A stretch of 64,000 nt of DNA from NCBI RefSeq assembly GCF_025766255.1, contig NW_026516738.1:124001-188000 (forward strand), written 5' to 3'. The stretch's first letter is position 1. Every line of letters starts with the position of its first letter. Below are positions 23,601-35,007 of the stretch, one piece after another. Made by a program: the position numbers and the translations under genes. The notes below the pieces were generated by a model, which saw nothing but the letters and a program-made list of their open reading frames with translations, ran no database searches and was not told where the DNA came from. This DNA comes from Zychaea mexicana (lineage: Eukaryota; Mucoromycota; Mucoromycetes; Mucorales; Lichtheimiaceae).

Positions 23601-25014
23601 GAGACACGTACCACTACCGCCGCAACACATTTGTTTAGATGACCACCAAGCACACCCCCTTTCCTTTCCTTTTGTGATAGTCCCTTTGAGCCATATGCTA
23701 AAAGTTATACTATTACGCAAGAGCCAATGAAATCCATGGAACTTGGTGGAACTTTTTGAAGTCCCGAGCGTGACAGTCAAAAAACGTCTATATAAAGCGA
23801 GCAGTTTCGCCTTTCTTTTTTCTCTTCTCTTCAGTTCGTTTTGGTACAGCTTTGATCTGTAGTACAGATTCACTGTTTGGTGCCATGATCGGGTCATTGC
23901 TTGTGCTGGCGATTGTCAAGAGGATTCTGAGGATTGGCCGGATTCAGTGGTCCGGTCATAGGAAATCTTTGCAATGTACTAGTGGGAATGTGGACACGTA
24001 CCTTCGGGTATGTGGTGGGATAATTAAAACGAACTTTTTATTTTTTATTAAACACAAATAAACAAAATGATAAACAAAATAAAACAATCTTTTTCTTTTC
24101 GCACTCTTCTCATAAAAGTTTTGCCGCTTTTTATTTATTTTTTGCTTTGCCTTTTTTCATGTGCTTGACAAGTTCCTTAGTTTTTTACCCACCCACAGCT
24201 CCGTGCTAAACAAAGCGGGAAACAGTCTGTATCGTAGCCGACAGTAACACGATCACAGCGCGCTTTATCACACTTTGCTACGCCTCTTTCATCTTTTTTC
24301 TTTTACTTTCTGTGCTCGCGTAGTTCTGTTCGCGAAAATAATGGAAAGGAAAAGAGCTGGTTCGGAGGATACAATCTGGTTTGCTTTTTTCACATGTATC
24401 ATACTTCACGCGCACCCTGGAAAAAGCAGACAGATAGGATATAGGGTCGACGCTCTTTTTCTTGAAAAGAATCCCTTTCTCTGCGTCCACCACGCTTGCC
24501 AGCTTAGGATTATCGTTTGTTAAGCTAACCACCGAGCGAGCTCAATGCGAGACTAAAAACGACAAGTAGTCTAAAACTACACCTCCATAAAGCGTATTCA
24601 GCGTAGTGTTTTCGCCTGGACGAGTGACGTCCCCCAACTTTGGTTCCATCCCCCCATCCAACCCCCCGCCCCCAATTTTTTTCACGGCCAGCACGGAAGG
24701 TCTGCGCATGAAGAAGCCGAGCATGACAGCAAAGTACAATGGAGACCCTGCGCAAAAAAAACATCGTAACTTGACCACAGAGCCTCGAAAAAACAAGGGT
24801 TTAGTATGTGCGTGTTGCTACGAGTCTGCACATTGCGCTGGGTGCAATTGTGTGAAAAAAGCGCTGCGAATCTCTTCGCAAGAACAGCTGCCATTTCGTT
24901 CGGAATGGGTCAAAATGGGTGACGCGAATAAAATAAAATGTGTTCTGACATGCTTGTCCTGGCAACAAGCCGCTTTCGGGAACATGGGTAGTCATGACTA
25001 CTGAATGCCATGGC
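20626..25014. other. Gene-poor segment between the two repeat copies
   Basis: About 4.4 kb with no gag, protease, reverse transcriptase or integrase motif, so the flanking repeats are not supported as LTRs of an intact element. An AGC trinucleotide run lies at about 21731-21752. Minus-strand frames at 22523-22242 and 23897-23445 lack known domains. A promoter-like stretch at about 23788 is listed separately. Confidence 0.45.
23885..24236 (+). CDS. Candidate small protein gene (about 52 residues), speculative
   Basis: A TATAAA-type box (CTATATAAAGCG, about 23788) is followed by a pyrimidine-rich leader and an ATG at 23885. The first exon (23885-24007) encodes a hydrophobic N-terminus (MIGSLLVLAIVKRILRIG) and ends at a GTATGT donor. 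A strong acceptor (CCACCCACAG) at 24198 would add a short in-phase exon 24199-24237 ending TAG. Without the splice, the frame ends at 24061, close to AATAAA motifs. The layout is gene-like, but there is no family match. Confidence 0.2.
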
Positions 25015-25474
25015 AATAAGCAGCTTTCTTATGCAGCGTGGTTAAGCAAGCCTCATAAAGAAGGATGATCACTGTGAGCGGTGAAGAAATCATGGGTGGA
25101 GTGAACCGGAAAAGGAAAATTTCGTTGAGATGCTTTGGGCAGATCAGAGCAACTACGAAAAGGAAGCAGGATACAGAAAGCGCGTTGTTCTTCTTCTCTT
25201 CTTTTCTTACGATGAATCATCATACGATAAACACCAAAGAGTATAGGCTATAATAACTTCGACAATCATATTCACTGCTCCTTATGAGAGCAATTTGATG
25301 CACCCTTGGTAGCATTAACAAAATCCAAGCTATTTTACATTGACACGTACGCTCACTGACCTGAACACGTCTATTCTGTCTGCTATGATAGACTTTTGTG
25401 GGGATAAACTAATAGACGGATCGCAGACATGCCGGATATCGAACATTTCCAAGATGAAGAAGATGAAAAAGGTG
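25015..25474 (+). repeat. Copy 2 of the ~462-bp dispersed direct repeat
   Basis: The second copy of the unit at 20162-20625, about 98% identical by eye, in direct orientation and 4.4 kb away. The left and right flanks differ completely from those of copy 1, which fixes the repeat ends at AATAAGCAG and GAAAAAGGTG. Confidence 0.8.
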
Positions 25475-26200
25475 TAGTTTGCACTACGGTAAGTATTTTA
25501 GTGATATTTAGTTGAATTTCGTTAAACTTGGTTTATTTTCATTAAGGTGAAAATAGCAAATTCACCCAGAGCTATCAAAATTAACTTTCACAAGGACCTA
25601 CCAATATTCACCAACCTTCATTACCAGTAATTCACCAGAAGCAACCCAAATCAACCCAAATTAAGTGCATCACTTAGAACATATAGTTACGAAAGTTAAA
25701 GGATATAAAATAGTATATAGCCTACCTTACCAATCCGCCTCACGAATGAGTGGGATTATTAGTCTGGTCAGAACGGCCTTGTTTACCTTGGTTAAATGAT
25801 TCCGATGTTTTTTCGCGGGCCACTCTCTGAATACCTGTATGACCGTTAAGGCCCTCAATTGCTTTGTTCTGTCACGATGTTTACAACTGCGGTGGGGCTA
25901 CTGAACTACTTGGAGTACCGAACAAGAGCACATATGGTGGTGTAGAACCACTAATTGTGCTAGTTGTGGTTGTTGGCCTTTTTTAAATATGATGTTCTGC
26001 ACTCCAGCATATCCCGAAGTATCTCATTCAATTGATTTCCAAAGATTGTTGAAAGATACTGCTGGTTCTCACTCTGCGGATTATGACAGACAATGACAAT
26101 AGCGGACAAGGCTTTGGTTTCGCATTTACAGCTTTTGTAATCGGTACGAACATATGCAATATATCCAAGCGGCATGCTCTATGTAGTAATATGTTAATTA
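25475..26200. other. AT-rich, with short reiterated ATTCACC motifs
   Basis: Between 25530 and 25680 the heptamer-like motif ATTCACC or its complement GGTGAAT recurs several times, including a small palindrome GGTGAA...TTCACC at about 25545-25565. No gene was seen. This could be a decayed miniature element inserted next to repeat copy 2. Confidence 0.4.
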
Positions 26201-26506
26201 TTGAGAAAGAAGAATGGCTGCAGCATTTATCATGTCCATATTAGTATACTTATGAAGTTGAAAAAAGGTTTTTTGTTAGATAATGCATTAGGTCTATTTT
26301 TAGGTGGTTATCTTTACGATGTAATCGGTTGCTTTTGGCGCTGCATTGTTGTTGCAGCGATTTTACAGATACTGTCTCCACTACCTATTATATTTTTGGG
26401 AGACAAGAAAACGAACCCTTTCTTATTTTGTGCAGAAAAATCATCTCAAGTGTTTAATAAAGAAGCGTTAGATAATGTGAGATTTAGGTACGCGATTTAC
26501 CACTGA
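26201..26506 (+). pseudogene. MFS transporter fragment
   Basis: A 101-codon frame contains DNALGLFLGGYLYDVIGCFW followed by a hydrophobic RCIVVAAILQILSPLPIIFL. This matches the loop-and-helix pattern (GxxLGGxLYDxxG then a membrane helix) of major facilitator superfamily transporters. The remaining eleven or so membrane segments are absent on both sides, so this is a fragment. The assignment is by motif resemblance only. Confidence 0.4.
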
Positions 26507-27009
26507 TGATTATTATAGTCATACTATCACTTATACACTAAAGATATAGGTTACATACAGTACGTAGGTGACTTTTTAACCATTAGTATCCCTCCATGTA
26601 CTAGCTGTTGCACAATAACAGTTTTTGAAAAATGCGAAGTATGAATTGTTAAACTGCAATTTTTGTTGAAAGTTTTCCTGCAATTAGGAGATAAAGTGAA
26701 AATGTATTCTCATCGAATGTGCAACATAACGGTTACTTGTATCTATGAGAACAAGCATCATCACAAGTGTAACTTCACCACATATACAAGTGTAAGCCGA
26801 GAAGGTCCATTGAGCTCATCAGGCTCAACCACGCTATGTAAGTATACAACGAGTTGTAGTTTCATGATGTGACCAGTCTATCCAACCCGGACACTTATCG
26901 AAATTTCAACAGTGCATGGTGAATGCTTTTTATTTTTTTCGCAGAGATTTAACAATCATACAATACCAATATCACCACCTTGTTATACAAAACAACAGTA
27001 AGGGAAGAA
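26507..27009. other. No gene seen; 3' flank of the splicing-factor gene
   Basis: AT-rich sequence downstream of the MFS fragment and of the RS-protein stop codon. It probably includes that gene's 3' untranslated region. Confidence 0.5.
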
Positions 27010-28464
27010 TTAGTTTCGAGGGCTGGGTGTCCGAGGAGCACGCCGTGCCGGAGCTGGGCTTTTTGATCGTCGTTTAGGGCTTTCAGAGCGACGAGGCGAA
27101 GACCTTGAGACCCGTAGAAGAAAACTTCACTTAGAGAAACCTTCTTTATACATATGTATGCCTCTATCATTTACATACCTTCTTGTTGACCTTTGCTCTG
27201 GAGTAAGGCTTCGCCGACGTGGTGGTGGTGGGGTTCTACGTCTTGAGGATCCAAGTTTGTTTCGATGAGCGTGTGCATACTATGTGTTGGCAAAAGTAAA
27301 ACTCTCTTTGTTACGTACCGTTCTCGACCTAAATGCGGGCGATTATCCCTCCGATCATATCCATTGTAAGCAGGGCCTCTTGGTGGGGGATGAGCGGGAG
27401 GAGGATAATAGGGATTATACCTTCCATATCGGCCTGCTTGTTTGATAAATTGCTAGATATTAATTTTCCAGACGTTGTTGAATCATTTATCCCAGGTCCA
27501 TACCATGATCACCAGGGCTCAGTCGTCTTCGATGACGGTTAAACAGCGGTGGAGGCGGTAAAGGATGGTATCGAGATGGTGGTGGCATTGGGGGCGGAAG
27601 ATCGTATGCATCTCTGTAACGTGGCGGTGGTGTTGGTGATGCTGGTGCCTGTCCAGGTCGATAACTGTCACCTGAAAGTCTTGGCGGTGCGTCGCCGCGT
27701 TGTGGCTCAAGACGACGTCGAGAAGTATCAGCGCTAAGTTATACATGCATAGACCATCAAAATTCACGAGTTGTAAGTGGCCCCGTTCCTGTCGTCAGTG
27801 ATTTCGCGTGTGTGTATGTTATACAGGAAAACAAAGGAAAGAGAACAAATCAAATACCTCGGGCAATCGCGAGCAAAATGACCTACACCGCCGCACTTGA
27901 AGCATGTATCTGGTATAGGAGCTGGTGGAGCATGAGACGGTGGAGGTGGTGGAGGAAATCGTCGGTCCAAATCGTTGTGTGCATGTTCGACGCGAAGTGT
28001 GTTGCCAAAATACTTGATGCCGTGAAGTCCATAGACTGCGTCGTCGCAAGCTCGTCGTGACTCCAATTCCTTTTTTAAATGGGTGATGCACAATTAACCG
28101 CACTGCCGAATCTCATATATACAAGTTGTCTGTGTGTACAAAGGCCGAAATAAAAAACGGGAAAAAAGGACGTGATTGTTGTTGTTGCAAATGCTGAAAA
28201 GAGTTTTTCTTGGCAAGAGGCTGCAAAAGCAAACGCGTCGTCTCTTTGTTTTCTTTCACAGAGCAGCAAGAACAGAAGAGGAAGAAGAGAAAGAAAAGGA
28301 TACATAATCACCAAAACTCCATTTCAAATCTCCAAACTTACAACAAACGCGAAACCGGTCTTGGGCTCAATGGAAAGAATGCGGCCGTACTTTGAGAAGA
28401 GCTTGCGTAGATCGGCGGTTTGAACTTCTCGCGCTAAATTGCCAGCATAAAGGGTTGCAGCCAT
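27010..28464 (-). CDS. SR-type splicing factor with RRM, CCHC zinc knuckle and RS domain (SRSF7/RSZ-like)
   Basis: The gene encodes about 293 residues over six exons: 28464-28342, 28069-27858, 27733-27504, 27436-27315, 27279-27179 and 27103-27010. An N-terminal RRM begins MAATLYAGNLAREVQ; its RNP1 region is split by intron 1 at KTGFAFV|ELESRR. A Pro-rich linker leads to a zinc knuckle, CFKCGGVGHFARDCP. A Pro/Arg/Ser-rich tail follows, with RS-type ends (SSRRRTPPPPRRRS; SPRRSESPKRRSKSP; stop after PSPRN). The order RRM-knuckle-RS is that of SRSF7/9G8 and plant RSZ factors, nuclear RNA-binding proteins in splice-site choice and mRNA export. The acceptors of exons 4 and 6 have nearby in-phase alternatives. 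The start lies 478 bp from the divergent ERG8 start. Confidence 0.88.
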
Positions 28465-28942
28465 TGTTGGATGTGTGTTGTTGCCTGTTGCTGATGCTTA
28501 TCGTCGGTACTGTTGGCGTTGTCTTTGTGCTGTTGCTGCAGCTGTTGATTTCGTTATTGATTTGATTTCAAAAGGTGGTGTATGTCAAAGAAGTAAAAGA
28601 GAACGCATAGCCCGCCAAGTAGCAGACGCGATGATAATGAAAGTCAGCAGACCCGGTGTGTTTAATGTTTCAATCTTATCCAAGTCTACGATAACAAGAG
28701 AAGAATACTTTATTGCTGTCTGTTGCTGCTGGCACTTGTTGTCAGGTATCATTTTCGGTGCTCTTGATCTAAAGGCACCATTTTCATGTAGAGCCAACTC
28801 TGCCCTCAGGGACAAAGTACACCTTGCTAACTCTCACTCCTCGGGTTTGGCAAAAACGGACTTTTAACGGCAGCACGGCCTCTTATTCTAGTATTTCGTT
28901 GTTCTTGTATACTGCCATACCACTCGAAACTCCTCTCCCTCA
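28465..28942. promoter_or_regulatory. Shared divergent promoter region of the RS splicing factor and ERG8
   Basis: A 478-bp region lies between two start codons facing away from each other, so both promoters and 5' leaders must lie here. I see no clear TATA box next to either ATG. Short frames inside are not supported as genes. Confidence 0.6.
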
Positions 28943-30965
28943 ATGACAGCTGCCATTAACACGACCGTCGTCTCTGCACCAGGCAAGGTTCTCATGACTG
29001 GTGGGTATCTGGTTCTTGACCAAGCCTACCGAGGACTTGTGGTTGGCACCACTGCGCGATTCTATACCGCCATTCAGCCAATTCAAGATGAACAAGGCAC
29101 CATTGAAGTTCGATCGCCACAATTCGACGTTGATGCCAGCTGGTCTTATACGGCCAGCGTTGAAGATGGCAAACTTCACTTCTCTGCTCGGTATAAAATA
29201 TCTAAATCTCGCTTACTATATTACTGTTTTAAAAAAGCAAAATATTAAGCTATGTACGCTTTCGTTGTGTTAGACCTGGCTCGTCGCAAAACAAGTTTGT
29301 CGAAACCTGTTTAAAGTTCACACTTGAAGTGATCTACCAACGTACAGGCACCCTTTTCACATCAAATGGTGGTCTTTCAATAACCATCGTTGGTGATAAC
29401 GACTTTTACTCACAACGAGCTCAGGTAAAGTAGATAAACCATTGAGAGTAAATACGGAAAGGACACTATCGGTCAGTAAACGAAAGCGGTATTTGCGTTT
29501 GACAGATAGATTAATGGAAAGTGTCGCGCGTTTTCCCTCTTTAGCTTGAATCAAGAAAGTTACCAAATACAGCAGAATCATTAGCATCGTTGGAACCCTT
29601 CTGTAGCACCCACGCCACGCTCAAGACAGTACACAAGACAGGCTTAGGCAGCTCTGCAGCATTAACCACTTCTTTGGTGACAGCTTTGTTTGTTCATCTG
29701 TCCGCTTCCGATTTGGAACAGGATCGTACATTAATCCACAATGTGGCCCAGTATGTCCATTGCTTTGCACAGGGAAAAGTTGGTAGTGGATTCGATGTTT
29801 CTGCCGCAGTCTATGGTAACCATCGCTACACCCGTTTCAAGCCTGATGTGCTTTCTCCTGTCATGGTAACTAAAGTCATTTTTCTATACTTTTTCGCCTT
29901 ATCAAATCATAATGTTTTTGACGAACTAATGTATTTTGCCTTACAGAACGACCAGGTGGACCCGAAACAATTGCTCAAAGCGCTTGATCCTGCAACTGGA
30001 AGGTTAGTTGTTTTTAGGACATGACGGCTGGGTGTGTGAACAAACTAACGTGCCAATCTTTTCCGTATAGCTGGGATAATGCTGTGGTTCCTTTCCAGTT
30101 GCCACCAGGGTTAGAATTACTACTTGCAGATGTGGATGCTGGAAGTCATACCCCAACTTTGGTTAGCAAAGTTCTTGCATGGAGAAAATTGAATCCTACT
30201 GAAGGTATGCGTGGGTGTATCGAACAATGGTCATTTAGAGTTAATGCATGGCTAATGTTTGTTTATACTAGCCAACCAATTATGGGATCAACTTGGTGGC
30301 ATGAACGCCAATGTGGAACAACATTTACGCAACTTGACCAGTGCTGCTGAATCAGACCCCGAAGCGTACAAACAAGCTATCGTGGAATGTGCTGCATTGA
30401 AAGCGTCTGAGGTCAGTGATGGTTTCTCTCGTTTTCGGCGTTCTCTTTACAGTGTATCCATAATTATGCCAAACAAATGATATTGACTCAACATACATCG
30501 TTCTATAGTGGCACACAGTAGCCAACAAGTCGTCAATAATGCAAGAGTTCGCACAATTGGCAGCCGATTTCGGTCAAATTCGCGCATACTTGCAGAAAAT
30601 GAGCGAATCTTCCCAAGTACCGATTGAGCCTGCAGAGCAAACACGTTTATTGGACGCGTGCATGGATGTCGAAGGTGTTGCCTTGGCAGGCGTTCCTGGT
30701 GGTATGTTACAGCAGCTATGTGTTTATTAGGAACTCAAACTTGATTGCTGTTGAATCTGCAATTCTTATCTCTTCTTTCTATCTAGCTGGTGGCTATGAT
30801 GCTATCTATTGCATTGTTCTTTCTGAAAAGGCAAAAGAATCAGTGCGAAAAGTATGGTCATCTTGGACTGAAATGAGCGTCGGTCCATTGTTGGCTCAAG
30901 CTGACAACAAGGGTATTGCCAAGGCTTCAGTGAACTCGGTGAACGGATTAGCACGATTCTTGTAA
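28943..30965 (+). CDS. ERG8: Phosphomevalonate kinase
   Basis: This GHMP-family kinase phosphorylates mevalonate-5-phosphate with ATP in the mevalonate route to ergosterol and isoprenoids. The gene has eight exons (28943-29190, 29274-29424, 29545-29865, 29947-30002, 30071-30204, 30272-30411, 30509-30701, 30787-30965), giving 473 residues. The N-terminus reads VVSAPGKVLMTGGYLVLD, characteristic of phosphomevalonate kinases. The GHMP ATP-binding loop is HKTGLGSSAALTTSLV, followed by CFAQGKVGSGFDVSAAVYG. The conserved C-terminal motif is GVALAGVPG joined to AGGYDAIYCIVL. Every intron has GT-AG ends and the phases close. It is divergent with the SR-type splicing factor and convergent with the CDC50 gene. 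Confidence 0.96.
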
Positions 30966-31128
30966 ATACAATATCCAAAGAAAGTTGAATTTCCTTTGTT
31001 TTGTTTTCACACTTTTCTTTACCATATTAAAAAGCTTAATAATATTTATATTTGATGATTACTATGAAATACCCTTTTTTATTATTCGATATACTTTATT
31101 GTATTGGTGATGGTGGTGTCAGTGGAGC

Positions 31129-32919
31129 TTAATGGCCAAATCCGCCAGACTGGTTCCATGAAAGCCGGTCATGATCACCGAGTTTTCTTAAAATAAACAA
31201 CCACGTAATTGAAATCAGCATTTAAACGAGCATTCTGCTAAGGCAGTCTACCATCAAAAGTATGAAAGAGTATTTTCTTACCTTGGTCGGAAAAAGTGCC
31301 AGCCAAGGAACACAACGCCCAACAGCGCACAGACACAGCCCATGATAATGTACGATAAACCCATAAATGGATTTTTGTTACCTAAGAAGGATGTACCTGA
31401 AAGCACAATCGACTTGGTACCTCCATAGTTTCGAATATCATAGTCTAAATGTCCCAATACAAGCAGGTTAACTTTAAACAGAATGTGGATGTCTTTCCAT
31501 ATGTCTTGTCCTTTTCATCTTATAATTTCAACATCTTTCCGCAAGAAAAAAAAGAAGAAGAAAGAAAGACGTACTCATATCCACTTGGACTTCATATGTG
31601 CCGGGCTGAAGCGGATCGCCATTGTAGTTGGAGTACAGCTTGCGGAAGGTTGGATACCAGCTAGTTCGCATCCATACCAAAAAGTGTTCGTCTTGAGTAG
31701 GATCAAACAGATTTTCGGCATTGTAACCACTGGGGTACCGTTTAGCCCAATTAGGTGGTGGCGTAAGCTGATCAACCGGCTGAGAAGATTTCTGGTATCG
31801 CGTTACATCCGTATGCCATGCAATGCCCTTCTCACTCATCGTGTATGTTATATTATCATCGCTTCCTTGTGGATTCAGTAGCGTCAAGTCTGAAAAGGAG
31901 TCTATTTATGGACAATAGAAAATTGAATAAGTTCCATCACTATTTTGAGCGACAAGATCCATCCATCCTTACACACTCCAATTTGCAAACTCATTCGACC
32001 CCCCTCACTATGAGATAATCTCTTTTAATGGTGCACTTTTCCCTTACCATTGAACATGGAGTTAGCAATAAGGCCACATGGATAGTATATCTTGCCGTCA
32101 GGCGCAGTGCCGACAGGAGCACAGGAAGCATCGGCGTCGCCACTAGTTAATGATTCTCCATTCAATTGGTTATAGCTCAAACTCTTGACGTATTTGCGAT
32201 GATTTTGGTAAAAGTTGGTTAGCTTGTAATAGAGATATAGCGGCCCGTTGAGTTCCATCGGTATCGAGAATGTGATCGTGCATCGTGGTACAGTTTCGCC
32301 TTCTGGCGCGGCTTGACCGTTTAGATACGTTGCTTCTTGAGTCAGCACATAACTCGGTGCTCGGATCACTAAACGGATAGAATACGATCAGCACGCATTC
32401 GGTTGTGCTCCAAGCAAACCCAGTATGCCTCTTCATACTCATACATATTTCGCTCTATGATCCATCCTTGCAAAGTGTACCTGTTGTATTTTCAGATGTG
32501 AATACGTAGTCGTATTGATTATCCGTCAGTTCGTGCGTCTCGGTCGCTGTGATACAGTCTGTATAGTCGATTTTTATCTCGTTCACCTAATACATATGTG
32601 AATAAAACCACTTTCCGTTACCCCTTGTTCACAACCCTATGGCTGGGAGAGACATGTGAATGATTAATATACTTACAGTATCACTCTCGTATAAGAAAAG
32701 ACCACCGATGGGTGCAAAGACGATGCCGACAGCGAAAAGGGTCGGTAATACCGTTTTCGGCGTCAGGAGCGGTTGCCAAGCTTTGAGTCGTTGTTGTTTA
32801 AATGCGGTATCTATACTCCACGTAAATCAATAGTCAATCGTCCGGTCAAAGTATTGTTTCTGTCGTTTTCATAAGTTGTTAAACGTACTCGCTGGTTTTT
32901 TGCTTTTGTGTTCGGACAT
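31129..32919 (-). CDS. CDC50/LEM3-family P4-ATPase (flippase) subunit
   Basis: CDC50 proteins pair with P4-ATPases to flip phospholipids across Golgi, endosome and plasma membranes. The gene has seven exons (32919-32889, 32810-32677, 32586-32481, 32368-32048, 31889-31575, 31444-31282, 31186-31129), giving 375 residues. The N-terminal signature is [20 protein letters not shown], then membrane segment 1 ([19 protein letters not shown]). A large lumenal domain carries conserved pieces such as [28 protein letters not shown] and a region ending [14 protein letters not shown]. Segment 2 ([19 protein letters not shown]) lies near the C-terminus, in the usual position. Exon 1 codes for only ten residues, and all phases agree. 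The 5' side faces the Pfa4-like gene. Confidence 0.95.
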
Positions 32920-33383
32920 TGTGTGTATGGGCTTAGTTGAAGGAAGAAAGGGATGAAAGAGAAAAGTTAAAGAAGAAGCGGAGATGAGGACAAGCTTGGA
33001 GTGGCGAAGTGTGGTGTTGAGGCACCTTAACTTTGTATGTGATCTTATGAGAATAGAGCCCTGTTTGGTTCTATTAATCAAAGCCCTAAATATTACTGAC
33101 TATGCTTTGCTTTATATGCTTCAGCCTTAAAATGATGCCCATCGCAACGGATAAATAGAGAACCGTTGCGCGGTGCTGCTGCTATACATGGCAACTGTTT
33201 TGATCAGACATGTATACATGTTTGTATTATGTATTTGACTATCCCATTTTATGTAGCATTTAATGATCGTATCCCAATCCAAGTTACTGCTTTTTTAGTC
33301 TGGGGAGCAAAAGGGAGATTACTGATTTATGTATAATAATATTTGAGAAATCCACGCTGGAAACTAAAAAAAAAGAGCAGGAA
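32920..33383. promoter_or_regulatory. Divergent promoter region, CDC50-family gene and Pfa4-like gene
   Basis: About 460 bp lie between the two divergent start codons. An A-run sits just before the palmitoyltransferase ATG. No TATA box at a typical distance can be assigned with confidence. Confidence 0.5.
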
Positions 33384-35007
33384 ATGTCATCTTCCTCTCT
33401 CGCTGGCCGACTGTATACAGTTGGCGTGTCACTCTTGATTGCCTCTATTGCATACCCATCTCAATTCTTCCTCTTTGCCCCCGGTTTTCAGGATGCCGCC
33501 TCCTGTATAAAAGCTTTACTTCCATTGAACCTTTTGGTTCTCATGGTATACTGGAATTACTACCTAGCTGTGAAAACAGATCCAGGTCAAGTACCAGAAG
33601 AATGGGTGAGTCATGTATTCTAATGCTGAATTAGTGGTGTGTCTGTTATGCAAAGTCTTGGTTCTTATATTATAAGCGGATTCCCTTCCACGTCTGCTCT
33701 AAAATATAGTTTGACAATATACCAGGATCTTTGTTGGTACCTTGCAATGAAGAACGACGAGCTGAAGGTATTACAGGTCCACGATACTGCAAGACGTGTG
33801 ATATCTACAAGCCGCCGCGTACGCATCATTGTCGCTATTGCCGCCGATGCGTGCTCAAAATGGATCATCATTGTCCGTGGATAAATAACTGCGTTGGATA
33901 TCACAACTATCCACATTTTGTAAGGTTCACGCTCTATGTGAGCGTTGCTTCACTTTATATTCTCATACTGCTAATATGGCGTGTCCGCACTATACTCAAC
34001 GACCTTTCGCATTTTCGGGTAAGATCGCAAATGCTATATTCAAAAATGAGCGCGAACTGTCATTTTTTAACTTCGAGCCCATCTATGTCCATATGTGACA
34101 TGATAGTTTGACTCGGAACCAACCACTGCTGAAGTTATCTTGTACGTAGTCGAGTTTGCACTGGCAATCATTGTTTTGTTTTGTGTTGGAATGCTCTGTG
34201 TCTACCATCTGTATTGCTTGGCCCGGAACCAAAGTACCATTGAAGGATGGGAGCGAAGTAAGGTGAATCGGTTGATCCGGAGAGGCAAGATATCACCGGT
34301 AGGTTGATATATATAGAGCGGTCTTTGCTGATATAACCCATACCATGTCAACGAATGCCGTTATTAATAGCAATTAAAAATTGTAATTTATAGGTCAAGT
34401 ATCCGTTTGACGTTGGATTTTATCGAAACATCTGCTTGGTCATGGGCAACAATCCATTACTTTGGCTATGGCCACAACAAGTGCGTGGTGACGGCCTAAC
34501 ATTCCCTGTAATATCGCATACAGGTACAATAACCATCCTAGATAACAAATCACTGTCAAAATATACAGCAATTCATATGGATGCATAGATCCTGAGCTAC
34601 CATACTATTGGCCACCACGCGATCCAGACGAGCTTCGACCTTCCATTTTCTCAAACCGATACCGCCAGCAGCAGCAACTAGAGCAGCAAGGACATATTGA
34701 TACAAACGATGACGCTGTAGACTCGGATGAATATTATGACTCGGGAAGCTTATCAGATAGCGACTACTCTATTAGCGACGAAGAACAAAACGTACGACAG
34801 CCTGCTATGCATATGAAACGACAGTACCGGCGACCAATAATACCATCTCAAGAGCAGCCCTTACTTGCAGAACATCATCAGCAATACCCTCAACCGATCT
34901 CCAACACCGCACAGCCTGATAGGGATCATGCACTTTTGATTGCACGAAGCGTCGGTAGTAACTGCAGTGGCAGTAGTGGTAGTCGAGAGTCCAAAAAAGA
35001 CGATTAG
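33384..35007 (+). CDS. DHHC palmitoyltransferase, Pfa4-like
   Basis: This membrane enzyme attaches palmitate to protein cysteines; Pfa4 proteins act in the ER. Five exons (33384-33605, 33710-34018, 34107-34298, 34394-34523, 34589-35007) give 423 residues. Two N-terminal membrane helices are followed by the DPGQVPEEW segment and the cysteine-rich DHHC domain: [20 protein letters not shown], then the catalytic [19 protein letters not shown]. Two further helices follow. A later motif, [20 protein letters not shown], is typical of the Pfa4 group. The C-terminal ~140 residues are hydrophilic, with acidic/Ser and Gln-rich parts. For exon 2, the acceptor at 33709 was chosen over the stronger-looking CCAG at 33725 because only the former keeps the frame. 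Confidence 0.92.

Noticed and set aside
20162..25474. The two 462-bp copies as LTRs of a retrotransposon
   Set aside because: No TG...CA ends, no primer-binding site or polypurine tract seen, and no gag-pol motifs in the 4.4 kb between them.
27519..27767. Minus-strand His-rich frame in the splicing-factor gene
   Set aside because: The adjacent frame of the same exon gives the in-phase Pro/Arg-rich linker between the zinc knuckle and RS domain.
28943..30965. Frames in ERG8 introns as extra exons
   Set aside because: The eight-exon model already closes in phase and covers all GHMP kinase motifs.
33665..33916. Minus-strand frame opposite the DHHC domain
   Set aside because: The plus strand encodes the invariant DHHC cysteine-rich domain; the minus frame is its shadow.
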